64,000 nucleotides of DNA from Desulfobacteraceae bacterium (GTDB lineage: Bacteria > Desulfobacterota > Desulfobacteria > Desulfobacterales > Desulfosalsimonadaceae): NCBI GenBank assembly GCA_003599885.1, contig QZKW01000088.1, positions 62,001-126,000 on the forward strand, written 5' to 3'. How positions within the stretch are numbered: the first letter of the stretch is position 1; every line of letters begins with the position of its first letter. Of this stretch, positions 1-10,318 are shown one piece after another. The position numbers and the translations under genes are program-made. The notes beneath the pieces were generated by a model. That model was not told the DNA's origin, did not search any database, and worked only from the letters and a program-made list of their open reading frames with translations.

Positions 1-229
1 CCGTCAGACGTTCGCAGCCTTCCACAGATATGGTATCCGCCCGGAAATAATCACACTGGGTGATGACATCATGAACAAAAATAAAGGACAGGCTCATGAC
101 CCCAATCAAGAGTGCAAAAAAAGCGCTTTTGAAAAGAATCCGCAGACTTTGCCGAATACCTACGGCCTCTTTTTTCACCGGCGGTTTTCGCTTATAGCGA
201 TTTTTTCTGTTTTTCTTAAATCCCAACAA
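1..229 (-). CDS. ftsQ: Cell-division protein FtsQ, N-terminal part (cut by window edge)
   Basis: Only the first 76 or so residues lie in the window. The reading frame shows a very basic cytoplasmic head (KKNRKNRYKRKPP), one membrane segment (ALLIGVMSLSFIFV) and then the start of a POTRA-like domain (ADTISVEGCERLT), the layout of FtsQ/DivIB. A TTG start at 229 is preferred: a GGAAG sits six bases upstream, and the start overlaps the last codons of murB by 14 nt. FtsQ links the early and late divisome proteins in the periplasm. Position after murB at the end of the dcw cluster agrees. The start codon is the least certain part. Confidence 0.8.
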   Translation of the reverse strand, partial: MLGFKKNRKNRYKRKPPVKKEAVGIRQSLRILFKSAFFALLIGVMSLSFIFVHDVITQCDYFRADTISVEGCERLT

Positions 230-1169
230 TTTGCACTTCCGGTTCCAAAATAACGTTAAACTTCTTAAATACCGTCTCTCTTACGATTTCCATCAGGCTC
301 AGGATATCGGCGGCCGAAGCAATTCCCCGGTTCACAATATAATTGCCATGCATGGGCGAAATTTCCGCATCACCAACCCGAAGGCCCTTTAGCCCCGCCA
401 GATCAATCAGCTTGCCGGCAGGTTCACCGTTCTCCGGATTTTTAAAAAAACAGCCCGCGCTGGGGAGGTGGGTGGGTTGGGCCGCCCTTCTGTTTTTTAA
501 CAAGGTGTCGGCTTCAGCCGTCAGACTTTCCCGACACCCTGGGAACAGACTAAACTGTCCTTCAATGATAACGCAGTCATTGATACTGGCAGGAACGGCA
601 TCCGGGAACGACAGGCGGCGGTAGTCAAACAGCAATGCCGATCCTTTCAGTTGAAGGTTCTTGCCATCCGGAAGAATCACCCGAATGATTTCAAGTACGC
701 TGCCCATGGCGCCCAACGCCGTGCCGGCGTTCATCCGGATTCCGCCGCCAACCGTTCCCGGAATCCCTATCGCAAAATTCATTCCAGCCAGGCCCTTATC
801 GATGGCATACCGGCACAAACTGTTCAATTTAGCGCCCGCCATTGCTGAAATTTTTTCGATACCGATCTGAGAAATCTCTGTCAGGCGACCGGCCATGGAA
901 ATCACAACGCCCCGGAATCCGCCATCCTTCACCAGTAAGTTGGATCCGCCGCCGAGAACCAAAAACGGCACCCCATTATCCCGAAGTAAAGGCATCAGAG
1001 ACATGAGTTCGCTTTCGTCCGTCACAGCGACCCAGGCGTCCGACGGCCCGCCGACCCGAAACGAGGTATGGCCGGACATGGGCTCATCAAAGCGTACACG
1101 GTGGGCGAACCGCTGTTGTAACTGATTTTTAAGCGCTGTTTTTATCGTCATAATCCACGCAAACACCAT
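216..1169 (-). CDS. murB: UDP-N-acetylenolpyruvoylglucosamine reductase MurB
   Basis: FAD- and NADPH-dependent reduction of UDP-GlcNAc-enolpyruvate to UDP-MurNAc in the cytoplasm. The 317-residue protein shows the FAD-binding signature (PFLVLGGGSNLLV, residues 68-80), the IGIPGTVGGGIRMNAG loop (about 134-149) and the C-terminal PSAGCFFKNP block (236-245). The position normally held by the catalytic Ser of the AGSFFKNP block is Cys240 here. A second ATG at 1151 (MTIKTALK) is an alternative start. It follows murC by 16 nt, within the dcw operon, and its end overlaps ftsQ. Confidence 0.96.
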   Translation of the reverse strand: MVFAWIMTIKTALKNQLQQRFAHRVRFDEPMSGHTSFRVGGPSDAWVAVTDESELMSLMPLLRDNGVPFLVLGGGSNLLVKDGGFRGVVISMAGRLTEISQIGIEKISAMAGAKLNSLCRYAIDKGLAGMNFAIGIPGTVGGGIRMNAGTALGAMGSVLEIIRVILPDGKNLQLKGSALLFDYRRLSFPDAVPASINDCVIIEGQFSLFPGCRESLTAEADTLLKNRRAAQPTHLPSAGCFFKNPENGEPAGKLIDLAGLKGLRVGDAEISPMHGNYIVNRGIASAADILSLMEIVRETVFKKFNVILEPEVQIVGI

Positions 1170-1185
1170 TTGACAGACCTGCCTG

Positions 1186-2559
1186 TTACCGGCTTAGTTC
1201 GGTTAACAGGGCTTCCCCGCTTTTCCACACATCGCCAGCGCCTAACGTCAACACCAGATCCCCTTGCCGGACGATGTCCTTCAACCGGCTGACAGCATCC
1301 GAAGACGTATTGACGCAGGTGACATCTTTATGCCCGTGACTTTTTATCCCCTCACAGAGCATGACATGATCAACACCTTCAATGGGGGTTTCGCCTGCGG
1401 AATAAATCGGCAGCAAAACCAGGACATCAGACTGATAAAACGCCCGGGTGAACTCATCATACAACGCCCGGGTCCGGGTATACCGATGGGCCTGAAATGC
1501 CACCACCAGGCGCCGCCCCGGCCAGCTCTGGCGTATGGCATCAAGCGTCACTTTGATTTCCGTGGGATGATGGCCATAGTCATCCAGCACCTTGATCCCG
1601 GACGTTTCACCCTTGATCTCAATCCGCCGCCCCACTCCCTGCAATCGTTCCAGCGCGTACTTGATCTGATCAAAAGGGATATCCAGTTCCAGGGCCACGG
1701 ATATACCGGCCAGCGCATTGTATACATTGTGATTGCCCGGCATGTTCAGCACCACATCGCCCATTGACACGCCTTTGCAAAAAACGGTGAAGCGGCTTTG
1801 CAGCCCGTCAAACGAAATGTCTCTGGCCTGAAGGTCCGCCTGAGCGCTGAGTCCATAGGTAACAAACCGTTTTTTGATCTGAGGGATAATCTCCTGCACC
1901 GCTTCATTGTCCAGGCACAGCACCGCCAGTCCATAAAACGGGATACGGTCAATAAATGTTAAAAACGAGGATTTGATGTTTTCGATGTCCCCATAAAAAT
2001 CAACATGTTCAAGATCAATATTCGTCACCACCGCAATGGTCGGAGAAAATTTCAGGAATGAACCGTCACTCTCGTCGGCTTCTGCGACAATATAATCCCC
2101 GCCGCCCAGAACCGCATTGGTGTTGATGCTCTTTAATTTACCGCCGATCACTACGGTGGGATCCAGTCCGCCATCGGCCAGAATCCCGGCCAGCATGGAT
2201 GTTGTGGATGTTTTTCCATGTGCCCCGGCTACGGCGATGCTGTATTTCAGGCGCATCAGTTCCGCCAGCATTTCAGCTCTCGGAATCACGGGAATCGATG
2301 CTTCCAGAGCGGCCCGGACTTCCGGGTTATCCGGCCGGATGGCGGATGATATCACCACAACATCCACAACCTTAATGTGATCGGACGCATGTCCTTTATA
2401 TATGGTGCCGCCCAGCTTACACAGCCTCTCGGTAATGTCGGACAATACGGCATCAGAGCCGGACACCCGGTAACCCAGATTAAGCAGCAATTCGGCAATA
2501 CCGCTCATGCCGATGCCTCCGATTCCCACAAAAAAGATATGATATTGTTTTCGATACAT
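1186..2559 (-). CDS. murC: UDP-N-acetylmuramate--L-alanine ligase MurC
   Basis: Adds L-Ala to UDP-MurNAc, the first amino acid of the stem peptide. The 457-residue protein has the N-terminal Rossmann-type motif [14 protein letters not shown], the Mur-ligase P-loop [12 protein letters not shown] (about residues 111-122), the central [13 protein letters not shown] block and the [10 protein letters not shown] motif typical of MurC. Length is normal for the family. It lies 22 nt after murG and 16 nt before murB, in the usual murG-murC-murB order of dcw clusters. Confidence 0.97.
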   Translation of the reverse strand: MYRKQYHIFFVGIGGIGMSGIAELLLNLGYRVSGSDAVLSDITERLCKLGGTIYKGHASDHIKVVDVVVISSAIRPDNPEVRAALEASIPVIPRAEMLAELMRLKYSIAVAGAHGKTSTTSMLAGILADGGLDPTVVIGGKLKSINTNAVLGGGDYIVAEADESDGSFLKFSPTIAVVTNIDLEHVDFYGDIENIKSSFLTFIDRIPFYGLAVLCLDNEAVQEIIPQIKKRFVTYGLSAQADLQARDISFDGLQSRFTVFCKGVSMGDVVLNMPGNHNVYNALAGISVALELDIPFDQIKYALERLQGVGRRIEIKGETSGIKVLDDYGHHPTEIKVTLDAIRQSWPGRRLVVAFQAHRYTRTRALYDEFTRAFYQSDVLVLLPIYSAGETPIEGVDHVMLCEGIKSHGHKDVTCVNTSSDAVSRLKDIVRQGDLVLTLGAGDVWKSGEALLTELSR

Positions 2560-2581
2560 AAAAACTCTTATAACCTAAGGG

Positions 2582-3742
2582 TTATCCGGCGCATAACGGT
2601 TGCGCCCCGGTGTTGATAATCCGATAAATGTCATCCACAATTTTATCTGCGGCATCCGGCTGACTAAACTGCCGGATCTTTTCCCCGGCGATTTTCAAGG
2701 CATCCGGATGACCGGCATAATATTCGATTCGCTCCGCCAGAAGTTTTCCGGTGAGTTCGCTTTCCATAATCATTTCAGCTGCACCGCCGTCCACAAGGGC
2801 CTTTGCGTTAAACACCTGATGATTGTCTGTGGCAAACGGGAACGGTATAAACAAAGCAGGCCTGCCTGCGGCCGTTAATTCCGCAACCGTTGTTGCACCG
2901 GACCGGCAGATCACCAGATCCGCCTGACGGTACCGGGCGGCCATGTCCTTAAAAAAAGGGGCCACTTCATGACGAATCATCTTCTGCTCATAAGCGCTGC
3001 GCACCAGGTCCGCATCCGTAGCGCCCGTCTGGTGAATCAGGGTGTAGTTTTCAGGATCTTTTATGCAATCCATGGCTTCCAGCATCGCCATGTTGAGCCG
3101 GTGCGCCCCCTGGCTCCCGCCGGATATCAGAATCGTAAAGCCTTGGTTTTTCCTCCCGGTTTCAGCAGAAGCGCCGTTTTTCATGGTCTGCAGAATCTCA
3201 GCACGAACCGGATTTCCGGTGAAATACATCTTATCCGGGGTTTTAAATCCAGTGCCGGGAAAGGATACATAGATCCGTTGCACCAAACCGGCCAGCATCC
3301 GGTTGGTCAGTCCGGGGATGCTGTTTTGTTCACAGATGACTCTGGGTATCCGCAACATCCAGGCACCGAGAACCACCGGACCGGCTGAGTATGCCCCCAT
3401 GCCGATAACGGCATCCGGCTTAAAGGCAACCAGAAGTTTCAGAGAATCGATTAATCCTTTGGGCAGTTTCGCCACGGAACGGAGTTTGGCGAACACGCTT
3501 TTGCCTTTGATCCCTTCCGCCGAAATCCTTTTTTTGGCATAAGGCGTATTGGCCAGCACAGTTTCTTCAATTTTTTTCCCGCTGGTCACAAATAAAATCT
3601 CCGTCTTAGCCTGTCTCTTAACAAAGGTTTCGGCAATGGCGATTCCGGGGAACAAATGTCCGCCGGTACCGCCGCCGGCAATCACCACCCGCAGGGCGCC
3701 TGCTGCCGTTGAATCAGTATTTACCGTTTCTGTGATGCCCAT
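2582..3742 (-). CDS. murG: Undecaprenyl-PP-MurNAc-pentapeptide GlcNAc transferase MurG
   Basis: Membrane-associated GT-B glycosyltransferase converting lipid I to lipid II. The glycine-rich N-terminal loop VVIAGGGTGGHLFPGIAIAE, the acceptor-side GMGAYSAGPV block, the ISGGSQGAHRLN loop and the C-terminal CRSGATTVAELTAAGRPA UDP-GlcNAc motif are all visible. The start at 3742 overlaps the end of ftsW by 22 nt, suggesting coupled translation. About 18 extra residues precede the first beta strand, so initiation slightly downstream cannot be excluded. Confidence 0.97.
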   Translation of the reverse strand: MGITETVNTDSTAAGALRVVIAGGGTGGHLFPGIAIAETFVKRQAKTEILFVTSGKKIEETVLANTPYAKKRISAEGIKGKSVFAKLRSVAKLPKGLIDSLKLLVAFKPDAVIGMGAYSAGPVVLGAWMLRIPRVICEQNSIPGLTNRMLAGLVQRIYVSFPGTGFKTPDKMYFTGNPVRAEILQTMKNGASAETGRKNQGFTILISGGSQGAHRLNMAMLEAMDCIKDPENYTLIHQTGATDADLVRSAYEQKMIRHEVAPFFKDMAARYRQADLVICRSGATTVAELTAAGRPALFIPFPFATDNHQVFNAKALVDGGAAEMIMESELTGKLLAERIEYYAGHPDALKIAGEKIRQFSQPDAADKIVDDIYRIINTGAQPLCAG

Positions 3743-4845
3743 ATATTCATCAATACGCCGATTAATCCCAGATTAATGACCAGTGACGACCCGCCGTAAC
3801 TTAAAAACGGCAGGGTTAATCCTTTGGTCGGCAAAAGGCTCAGATTCACCGCCATGTTAATGACAGCCTGCAGGGTGATGGAAACGGTGATGCCCAATGC
3901 AAGCAGGGAACCGAAGAAATCCCGTTCCATTTTTGCGATGGTAAGGCCCCGCCATAAAACTATCAAATAAAGGCCTATGACGATGAGCACCCACCGCAGC
4001 CCGCCTTCTTCCCCGATCACGGAAAAAATAAAATCCGTATGCGGGTCCGGAAGATAAAAAAGCTTCTGGTATCCCTGGCCGAATCCTTTTCCCCAGAGGC
4101 CGCCGGAACCAAAACCCATCAGCGAATGAATCACCTGATATCCTTCAGCTTTGGGATATTGCCAGGGATCCCAGAACGATAAAACTCTTTTCAATCTGTA
4201 GGAGCTTGAAAATATTAAAAAAATAGCCGCCGGCAGCACCACGAGAAGTGCGGTGGTGACCAGTTGCCTCAGACTGACCCGGCCGGCGAACATCAACAGC
4301 CAGCCCATGGCCCAGAAGATGACCACAGAGCCATAATCCGGCTGCAAGAGAATCAGGATGGAAAATATCATCAGCACTACCACGTGAGGCATAAAACCGA
4401 TGGCAAAGGATTCAATGCGATCCTGTTTTTTGGCAATGGAATAGCCCATAAACACAATCAGGGCAAACCGCGCCAGCTCAACGGGCTGAAACCGGAAATA
4501 CAAAAAATCAATCCACCGGACCGAACCTTTGACCTCCCGGCCCATGCCTTCAAGCAGCACCACCACGAGGAGCGCCATTGAACCTGCGAACAACAGATAA
4601 GATGTCCGGCGATACATCTGGTAGGGGATATATCTGCCGATCAAAAACGCGAGAAAACCAATTCCGGCAGAAATCAACTGCCTGGTGAAAAAATAATATT
4701 CATCTTCGTAATTCTGTAACGCGATGGCTGAGCTTGCGCTGTATACCATGGCAATGCCGATTCCCGTCAACAAGAGCACCGGCAGCATGACAGTCACATC
4801 ATAAGACAAACTGGCTGCTTTCTGATTGGTTTGCTTCATCTTCAC
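3721..4845 (-). CDS. ftsW: SEDS peptidoglycan glycosyltransferase FtsW
   Basis: Integral membrane glycan polymerase of the divisome, working with FtsI. The 374-residue protein is very hydrophobic, with about ten predicted membrane segments. SEDS hallmarks are present: FRFQPVELARFAL, PDPHTDFIFSVIGEEGG and TKGLTLPFLSYGGSS. It overlaps murD by 4 nt (ATGA) and murG by 22 nt. Position between murD and murG identifies it as FtsW rather than RodA. Confidence 0.96.
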   Translation of the reverse strand: MKMKQTNQKAASLSYDVTVMLPVLLLTGIGIAMVYSASSAIALQNYEDEYYFFTRQLISAGIGFLAFLIGRYIPYQMYRRTSYLLFAGSMALLVVVLLEGMGREVKGSVRWIDFLYFRFQPVELARFALIVFMGYSIAKKQDRIESFAIGFMPHVVVLMIFSILILLQPDYGSVVIFWAMGWLLMFAGRVSLRQLVTTALLVVLPAAIFLIFSSSYRLKRVLSFWDPWQYPKAEGYQVIHSLMGFGSGGLWGKGFGQGYQKLFYLPDPHTDFIFSVIGEEGGLRWVLIVIGLYLIVLWRGLTIAKMERDFFGSLLALGITVSITLQAVINMAVNLSLLPTKGLTLPFLSYGGSSLVINLGLIGVLMNIWASQKR

Positions 4846-6197
4846 CGACCTGTTAGTTGTGCGATTGACCTGACAAAATCATCGCCCCGCTGGGCGTAGC
4901 TGGTGTACATATCAAAACTGGAACACGCCGGGGAGAGCAGCACCGTATCCCCACTGACGGCTGTTTCTGCGGCCAGAAAAACGGCTTCCCGCATATTACG
5001 CACCCAAGCCACGGGAACCATGTCTTTAAATACCGGCTCGATCTTTTCCGCAGCCTCTCCCATGACAATCAACTGTTTGACGCAACGGGCCATTTGGGGT
5101 TTCAGGCTTTCATAGCTTCCGCCTTTGTCCCGGCCTCCCATAATGAGGACCACCGGACCGGAAAAGGATTCCAAAGCCCTCACCACAGCGTCCACATTGG
5201 TTGCCTTGGAGTCATCATAAAAAGCCACCCCGTTCTTCGTATCCACATATTCAACCCGATGGTGAAGACCTTCGAAAGTCTTCAGCGCACTGGTGATCCC
5301 TGCCATCGTTCCGCCCACAGCCAGGGTCGCAAGTCCTGCGGCAGCGGCATTTTCCAGGTTGTGACGCCCCTTCAGGGGAATGCCTGAACACTCCACCGGC
5401 TGGTCTCCGTCATCCGGAGTATGAAACCAGAGGGTCTGCCCATCAATCCAGGCGCGGGTGTCGACAATTTGCGCGCAGTTAAAAGCGAATTTCGTTGCGG
5501 TCAAATTTTCGGATATGGCGAGAATGGCCGGATCCGCGTCATTAATGATACAGATATCGTTCACTTCCTGATTTTCAAAAATTCTTGCCTTGGACCGGGC
5601 ATAATCATCAAAATCCGTGTATCGCTCCAGATGGTCATCGGTAATGTTTAAAATCACACTCACATGGGGCCGGAACCGGTCGATGGTATCCAGTTGAAAG
5701 CTGCTGATTTCCGCCACAATAAAATCAACCCCCTCCTGGTGGTCGATCAGTTCAATCAGCGGTGTTCCGAGATTGCCGCCGGTCAGAACGTTGAATCCCG
5801 ATTGCCGGAGCATTTCACCCAGCAGCAGGGTCGCGGTTGATTTGCCGTTGGTTCCGGTAATTGCAAGGATCGGGGTATGGAGGAAGTGATACGCCAGCTC
5901 GATTTCCCCGATCACCGGCACCCCTTTTGCCTTTGCACTTACCACCGGCCCAATCGTATGGGGCACGCCCGGACTCAGCACAATCAGGTCCGCGTTCGCA
6001 AAGGAAGTCTCTTCATGCCGGTCCAGTTCGATATCAACGCCCAAGGCGTTCAGCTCCGGCAATATTTCCTGAAATTCTTGAGGCTTGCGGTTATCCGTCA
6101 CCGTCACCGAACACCCCTGAGCCACCAGAAATCTGGCCACGGAAACGCCGGATCTGCCCAGACCGGCCACCACAATATGTTTGTTTTTTAAGTCCAT
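4842..6197 (-). CDS. murD: UDP-N-acetylmuramoylalanine--D-glutamate ligase MurD
   Basis: Adds D-Glu to UDP-MurNAc-L-Ala. The 451-residue protein contains an N-terminal VVAGLGRSGVSVARFL Rossmann motif, the ATP P-loop AITGTNGKSTATLLL, LNITDDHLERY, and the YDDSKATNVDAVV motif of MurD. Length is as expected. The gene follows mraY by 15 nt and overlaps ftsW by 4 nt. Confidence 0.97.
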   Translation of the reverse strand: MDLKNKHIVVAGLGRSGVSVARFLVAQGCSVTVTDNRKPQEFQEILPELNALGVDIELDRHEETSFANADLIVLSPGVPHTIGPVVSAKAKGVPVIGEIELAYHFLHTPILAITGTNGKSTATLLLGEMLRQSGFNVLTGGNLGTPLIELIDHQEGVDFIVAEISSFQLDTIDRFRPHVSVILNITDDHLERYTDFDDYARSKARIFENQEVNDICIINDADPAILAISENLTATKFAFNCAQIVDTRAWIDGQTLWFHTPDDGDQPVECSGIPLKGRHNLENAAAAGLATLAVGGTMAGITSALKTFEGLHHRVEYVDTKNGVAFYDDSKATNVDAVVRALESFSGPVVLIMGGRDKGGSYESLKPQMARCVKQLIVMGEAAEKIEPVFKDMVPVAWVRNMREAVFLAAETAVSGDTVLLSPACSSFDMYTSYAQRGDDFVRSIAQLTGR

Positions 6198-6212
6198 AAA
6201 ATTCAGTGTCTG

Positions 6213-7304
6213 TTATCTCAGTTTTAAAGTGCTGATGGCAAACAGCGCCAGAATAATCGCGATGATCCAGAACCTTACAATCACTTTGGATTCCGGCCAT
6301 CCCTTTAATTCAAAATGATGATGCAGCGGCGCCATGCGAAAAATCCGGCGGCCTTTTGTCAGTTTAAAATATCCGACCTGAAGAATGACGGACATGGCCT
6401 CCATCACAAAAATACCGCCCACCAGAACCAGCAGGATTTCCTGTTTGGTGATCACCGCAATGATTCCGAGCAGCGCGCCCAGGGGCAATGACCCCACATC
6501 CCCCATAAAAATCTGCGCCGGATAGCTGTTAAACCATAAAAACCCCAGCCCGGCTCCGGCGATGGCCCCGCAGATGATGGTTGCTTCGCCGCATCCGGCC
6601 ACGTAACTGAGCTGGAGATATTCGGCAATTTTCAGATGGCCCGTGACATAGGCAAACAGCATGTAGGTCGCGGCGGCGATGGTCACGGGCCCGATGGCCA
6701 GACCATCCAGTCCGTCAGTGAGGTTCACCGCATTGGATGCGCCTACGATCACCAGAATGGCAAAAAGGATATACCAGGGCCCCAGATCCGGGGTTACGGT
6801 TTTAAAAAAAGGAATCGTGACCTGGGTATGAAATCCCGGATACATATAAATGATGAATCCGGCGATTCCGGCGATCACCACCTGAAGAATCAGTTTTCCC
6901 CTTGCGGTTAATCCGGTGTTGCGTTTTTTGATCTGTTTTAAATAGTCATCGGTAAAACCGATGCCGAAATATCCGGCAGCCACAAACAGGATAATCCATA
7001 TATAGAGATTGGATAAATCCACCCACAGCAGCGTTGACACCAGAATGGACAGAAGAATCAACACACCGCCCATGGTGGGTGTTCCGGCCTTGCCCTGATG
7101 GCTCTCGGGTCCGAGTTTCCGGATATACTGGCCGATCTGTTTTTCCCTGAGCAGGCGGATCATATAAGGCCCCAGAACAAAACAAATCAGCAGAGCGGTC
7201 AAACTGGCGCAGATGGTGCGAAACGTGATGTACCGGAACACGTTGAGCACCGAAAAATCCGCCTGAAATCTATTAAACAAGTGATACAGCATAAAAATAT
7301 CCAA
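6213..7304 (-). CDS. mraY: Phospho-MurNAc-pentapeptide transferase MraY
   Basis: Transfers phospho-MurNAc-pentapeptide to undecaprenyl phosphate, giving lipid I. The 363-residue polytopic protein has the catalytic aspartates in FTDDYLK, then [12 protein letters not shown] and [12 protein letters not shown], and the MraY-specific triple-His [12 protein letters not shown] near the C terminus. Start at 7304 gives [10 protein letters not shown]; the ATG four codons in is also possible. It lies 15 nt after murF. Confidence 0.97.
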   Translation of the reverse strand: MDIFMLYHLFNRFQADFSVLNVFRYITFRTICASLTALLICFVLGPYMIRLLREKQIGQYIRKLGPESHQGKAGTPTMGGVLILLSILVSTLLWVDLSNLYIWIILFVAAGYFGIGFTDDYLKQIKKRNTGLTARGKLILQVVIAGIAGFIIYMYPGFHTQVTIPFFKTVTPDLGPWYILFAILVIVGASNAVNLTDGLDGLAIGPVTIAAATYMLFAYVTGHLKIAEYLQLSYVAGCGEATIICGAIAGAGLGFLWFNSYPAQIFMGDVGSLPLGALLGIIAVITKQEILLVLVGGIFVMEAMSVILQVGYFKLTKGRRIFRMAPLHHHFELKGWPESKVIVRFWIIAIILALFAISTLKLR

Positions 7305-7319
7305 AAAAAATAATAGGGC

Positions 7320-8747
7320 TTATGTGCTTTTATCCGCTTCTTCCAGCAGGTGAACGATTGTTTCCATCCCGACACTTCGGGAACCTTTGACCAGCACCCA
7401 GTCTTCAGGCCCCAGAACGTCCGCCAGCCGCTCGGCCAGATCCGCTTTTTCCCCGATAACGATACAATCGTCCGTCATGCCCTGTTTGCTTGCCCCTTTT
7501 TTCACGGCAGCCGCATACTCCCCGGTCAAAAAAAGCATGTTGATTCCCGATTGCGCAGCGATTCTGCCGATGTCCTCATGCAGACGTTCCGAATCCGCGC
7601 CCAGTTCAAGCATATCCCCTGCCGCGAGCACACCTTTTTGAGTGCCTTTTAACGTGACCAAAGTCTTAATGGCCGCTTCCATGGAACCCGGGTTGGCGTT
7701 ATACGAATCATCAATAATAAAAAAACCCTGCCGGGATTTCCGGATATTCATGCGACCATGCACCGGCGCAAATGCGGCGATGCCGGCGTGAATATCTTCG
7801 GCTGAAACACCGGTCAAATAACCGATGGTCGCCGCCGCCAAAGCGTTCGACACCATAAACCGGCCCGGAGCTGGGATATCGATCTGAATCTTGGCCGGAA
7901 TGGTCTGATCGGGCAGCACAAGGGTAAATTGCGTGCCGAACGCTTTGTTTTGGATGTCCAGGCCCCGCACATCGGCGCCCGCTGACTGACCGAAATACAC
8001 CACCCGGCAGCGCGCCGACGCCCCCAATTTTAATCCGCAGGGATCATCCCCGTTTAAAACAATGGCGCCGGATTCTTTTATGTTCTCCATCAATTCGCCC
8101 TTGGCCGCCATCACCTCTTCCAGGGAGCCCAGACCTTCCAGATGGGCCGGGGCGACATTGGTGATAATGCCGTAATCCGGCTGACAAATTTCCGAGAGCC
8201 TTCGGATTTCGCCGGAATGGTTCATGCCCATTTCCACCACCGCCGCCTGATGGGAGGCATTCAGTCGCAGGAGGGTCAACGGAACGCCGAATTCATTATT
8301 GAGATTCCCGATGGTCTTTAAGGTATGATACTTGCGGCCCAGTACCGAGGCGCTCAGTTCTTTGGTGCTTGTCTTTCCATTGGACCCGGTAACCGCCACC
8401 ACAGGGATGTGAAAGCGGCGGCGATGAAATGCGGCCAGATCGCCCAGAGCCCTTACCGTGTCAGCTACTGCAACGCAGCAGATATTTGCTTGTGTCCAGG
8501 ATGCGATTTCCTCATCCCCCACCTTCCGGCGGTCCACCACAAGCCCTTTAACACCGGAAGCAATCACCCCTGGAATAAAGGCATGCCCGTCATGGTTCGC
8601 GCCTTTAACCGCCACAAACAGATCCTGTTTGGCAATATTCCGGGAATCAATGGATATCCCCTCAAACGAGACGGATGCGCCGCCGGATACCTGTTCACCA
8701 CCGGTTGCAGACACAATTTGATCGATTGTCCATGGAACCGGAGCCAT
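7320..8747 (-). CDS. murF: UDP-MurNAc-tripeptide--D-Ala-D-Ala ligase MurF
   Basis: Adds D-Ala-D-Ala to the UDP-MurNAc tripeptide. The 475-residue protein has the P-loop VAVTGSNGKTSTKEL, the NNEFGVPLTLL motif and the IDDSYNANPGSMEAA block characteristic of MurF. Its ATG shares one base with the TAA stop of murE (TAATG), so the two are probably translationally coupled. Confidence 0.97.
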   Translation of the reverse strand: MAPVPWTIDQIVSATGGEQVSGGASVSFEGISIDSRNIAKQDLFVAVKGANHDGHAFIPGVIASGVKGLVVDRRKVGDEEIASWTQANICCVAVADTVRALGDLAAFHRRRFHIPVVAVTGSNGKTSTKELSASVLGRKYHTLKTIGNLNNEFGVPLTLLRLNASHQAAVVEMGMNHSGEIRRLSEICQPDYGIITNVAPAHLEGLGSLEEVMAAKGELMENIKESGAIVLNGDDPCGLKLGASARCRVVYFGQSAGADVRGLDIQNKAFGTQFTLVLPDQTIPAKIQIDIPAPGRFMVSNALAAATIGYLTGVSAEDIHAGIAAFAPVHGRMNIRKSRQGFFIIDDSYNANPGSMEAAIKTLVTLKGTQKGVLAAGDMLELGADSERLHEDIGRIAAQSGINMLFLTGEYAAAVKKGASKQGMTDDCIVIGEKADLAERLADVLGPEDWVLVKGSRSVGMETIVHLLEEADKST

Positions 8748-10318
8748 TAATTTTCCCCTGTTTCGATAAGGATTAATGCCGAATTCGCTTTTTCACGGTC
8801 ATCAAAGTGCAGGGTTCTTTGGCCGATAATCTGGTAGTCTTCATGGCCTTTGCCGGCAATCAAAACCGTGTCTCCGGTTCGCGCCACCCGAATCCCCAAA
8901 AAGATGGCCTTTTCACGGTCCGGCTGGATGATATAGCCGCGCTCGGTGGGTCCGGCTTCCAGTTCCCTTTCTGTATACTCGCGGTTCAAAACAGGCGTAA
9001 CGCCTGCCAGAATATCATTAATAATGGCATCGGGCGATTCAGTCCGGGGGTTATCTGATGTAATCACCGCCAGATCGCTGAGCCGTGCGGCAATTTCACC
9101 CATTTGCGGTCGTTTCTTCCGGTCTCTGTCGCCACCGCAGCCGAATACGCAAATCAGCCGGCCGGTGACAATTTCCCTTAACGTGGTCAAGACGTTTAAA
9201 AGCGCATCCGGCGTATGGGCGTAATCAATATAAATGTGCCGGTTAGAACGGCTGGGAATGCGCTCGAGGCGGCCGTGAACCCCGCCAAACGATGACAGAC
9301 CTTTGATAATTTCCGAGGGAGTCAGCCCCATCGCAATCCCTGCGCCGGCAGCGCACAGGATATTTTCGAGATTATAGCGTCCCACAAGCTGCGACCGGAA
9401 TGTGACGGCGTCATTCCCAAACCGGATTTGTCCGTTCATGCCGTGCTCGTCAAACACCACTTCATCGGGAACAACCGCATTTGATGGGTTTGATCCCACG
9501 GCAATCACACGCACATTCCTTAAAGGACCGCTCAGAAGTTCCCGGCCTTTTTCATCATTATGATTGATCACCGCCGCCGCATGCCCGGATTTCGGGCCAA
9601 CGGCCAGATATTCAGTGAAAAACCGCTGTTTGCAGGCCCAATAGTCGGCCATGGTACTGTGAAAATCGAGATGATCCTGGGTCAGGTTGGTAAAAATCCC
9701 CAGATCAAACCGGCAGCAATGAATACGGTCCAGCGCCACCCCGTGGGAAGACACTTCCATCACCACATGGGTCACACCGGCTCCCGCCATTTCCGACAGG
9801 ATTTTCTGCAGATCTGAAGATTCCGGCGTTGTCAGGGGATTATCAAATATACGCCCCTGATACCGGTAATTAATGGTGCTGATCACCCCCACATCAATAC
9901 CCCGGCTCATGAGCAAATGCTCAATGAGGTAGGCGGTGGTGGTCTTGCCGTTGGTTCCGGTGATGCCGATCAGATACAGCTTTTCGGAAGGATTATCATA
10001 AAACGCCGCAGACATGGCAGCCAGCGCCTTGCGGGTATCTTCCACCGAAACCACTGACGCCTGACGCCCGTCCGTCAAAGGGCCATTGTGGCGCCCATTC
10101 ATTACAACCGCCGAAGCGCCTCTATTCACCGCATCCTGGATAAACCGATGACCGTCAACATGGGTCCCTTTGATGGCAAAAAACATCGCGCCATCGGTCA
10201 CTTGATCAGAGCGGTAATGGACGGATGATATCTCCGGATCAGCGCCTTGCACGGCAGATGAGGGCGCATGCCTCACCCTTGCCGATGCAATTGCAGAAAT
10301 GATCCGAGACAGCTTCAT
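8747..10318 (-). CDS. murE: UDP-MurNAc-Ala-Glu--meso-diaminopimelate ligase MurE
   Basis: Adds the third stem-peptide residue. The 523-residue protein has the P-loop GITGTNGKTTTAYL, the VMEVSSHGVALDR block and, near residue 414, the SDNPRTE sequence. DNPR is the known signature for meso-diaminopimelate specificity, so the cell wall should be of DAP type. It overlaps ftsI by 4 nt (ATGA) and murF by 1 nt. Confidence 0.97.
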   Translation of the reverse strand: MKLSRIISAIASARVRHAPSSAVQGADPEISSVHYRSDQVTDGAMFFAIKGTHVDGHRFIQDAVNRGASAVVMNGRHNGPLTDGRQASVVSVEDTRKALAAMSAAFYDNPSEKLYLIGITGTNGKTTTAYLIEHLLMSRGIDVGVISTINYRYQGRIFDNPLTTPESSDLQKILSEMAGAGVTHVVMEVSSHGVALDRIHCCRFDLGIFTNLTQDHLDFHSTMADYWACKQRFFTEYLAVGPKSGHAAAVINHNDEKGRELLSGPLRNVRVIAVGSNPSNAVVPDEVVFDEHGMNGQIRFGNDAVTFRSQLVGRYNLENILCAAGAGIAMGLTPSEIIKGLSSFGGVHGRLERIPSRSNRHIYIDYAHTPDALLNVLTTLREIVTGRLICVFGCGGDRDRKKRPQMGEIAARLSDLAVITSDNPRTESPDAIINDILAGVTPVLNREYTERELEAGPTERGYIIQPDREKAIFLGIRVARTGDTVLIAGKGHEDYQIIGQRTLHFDDREKANSALILIETGEN

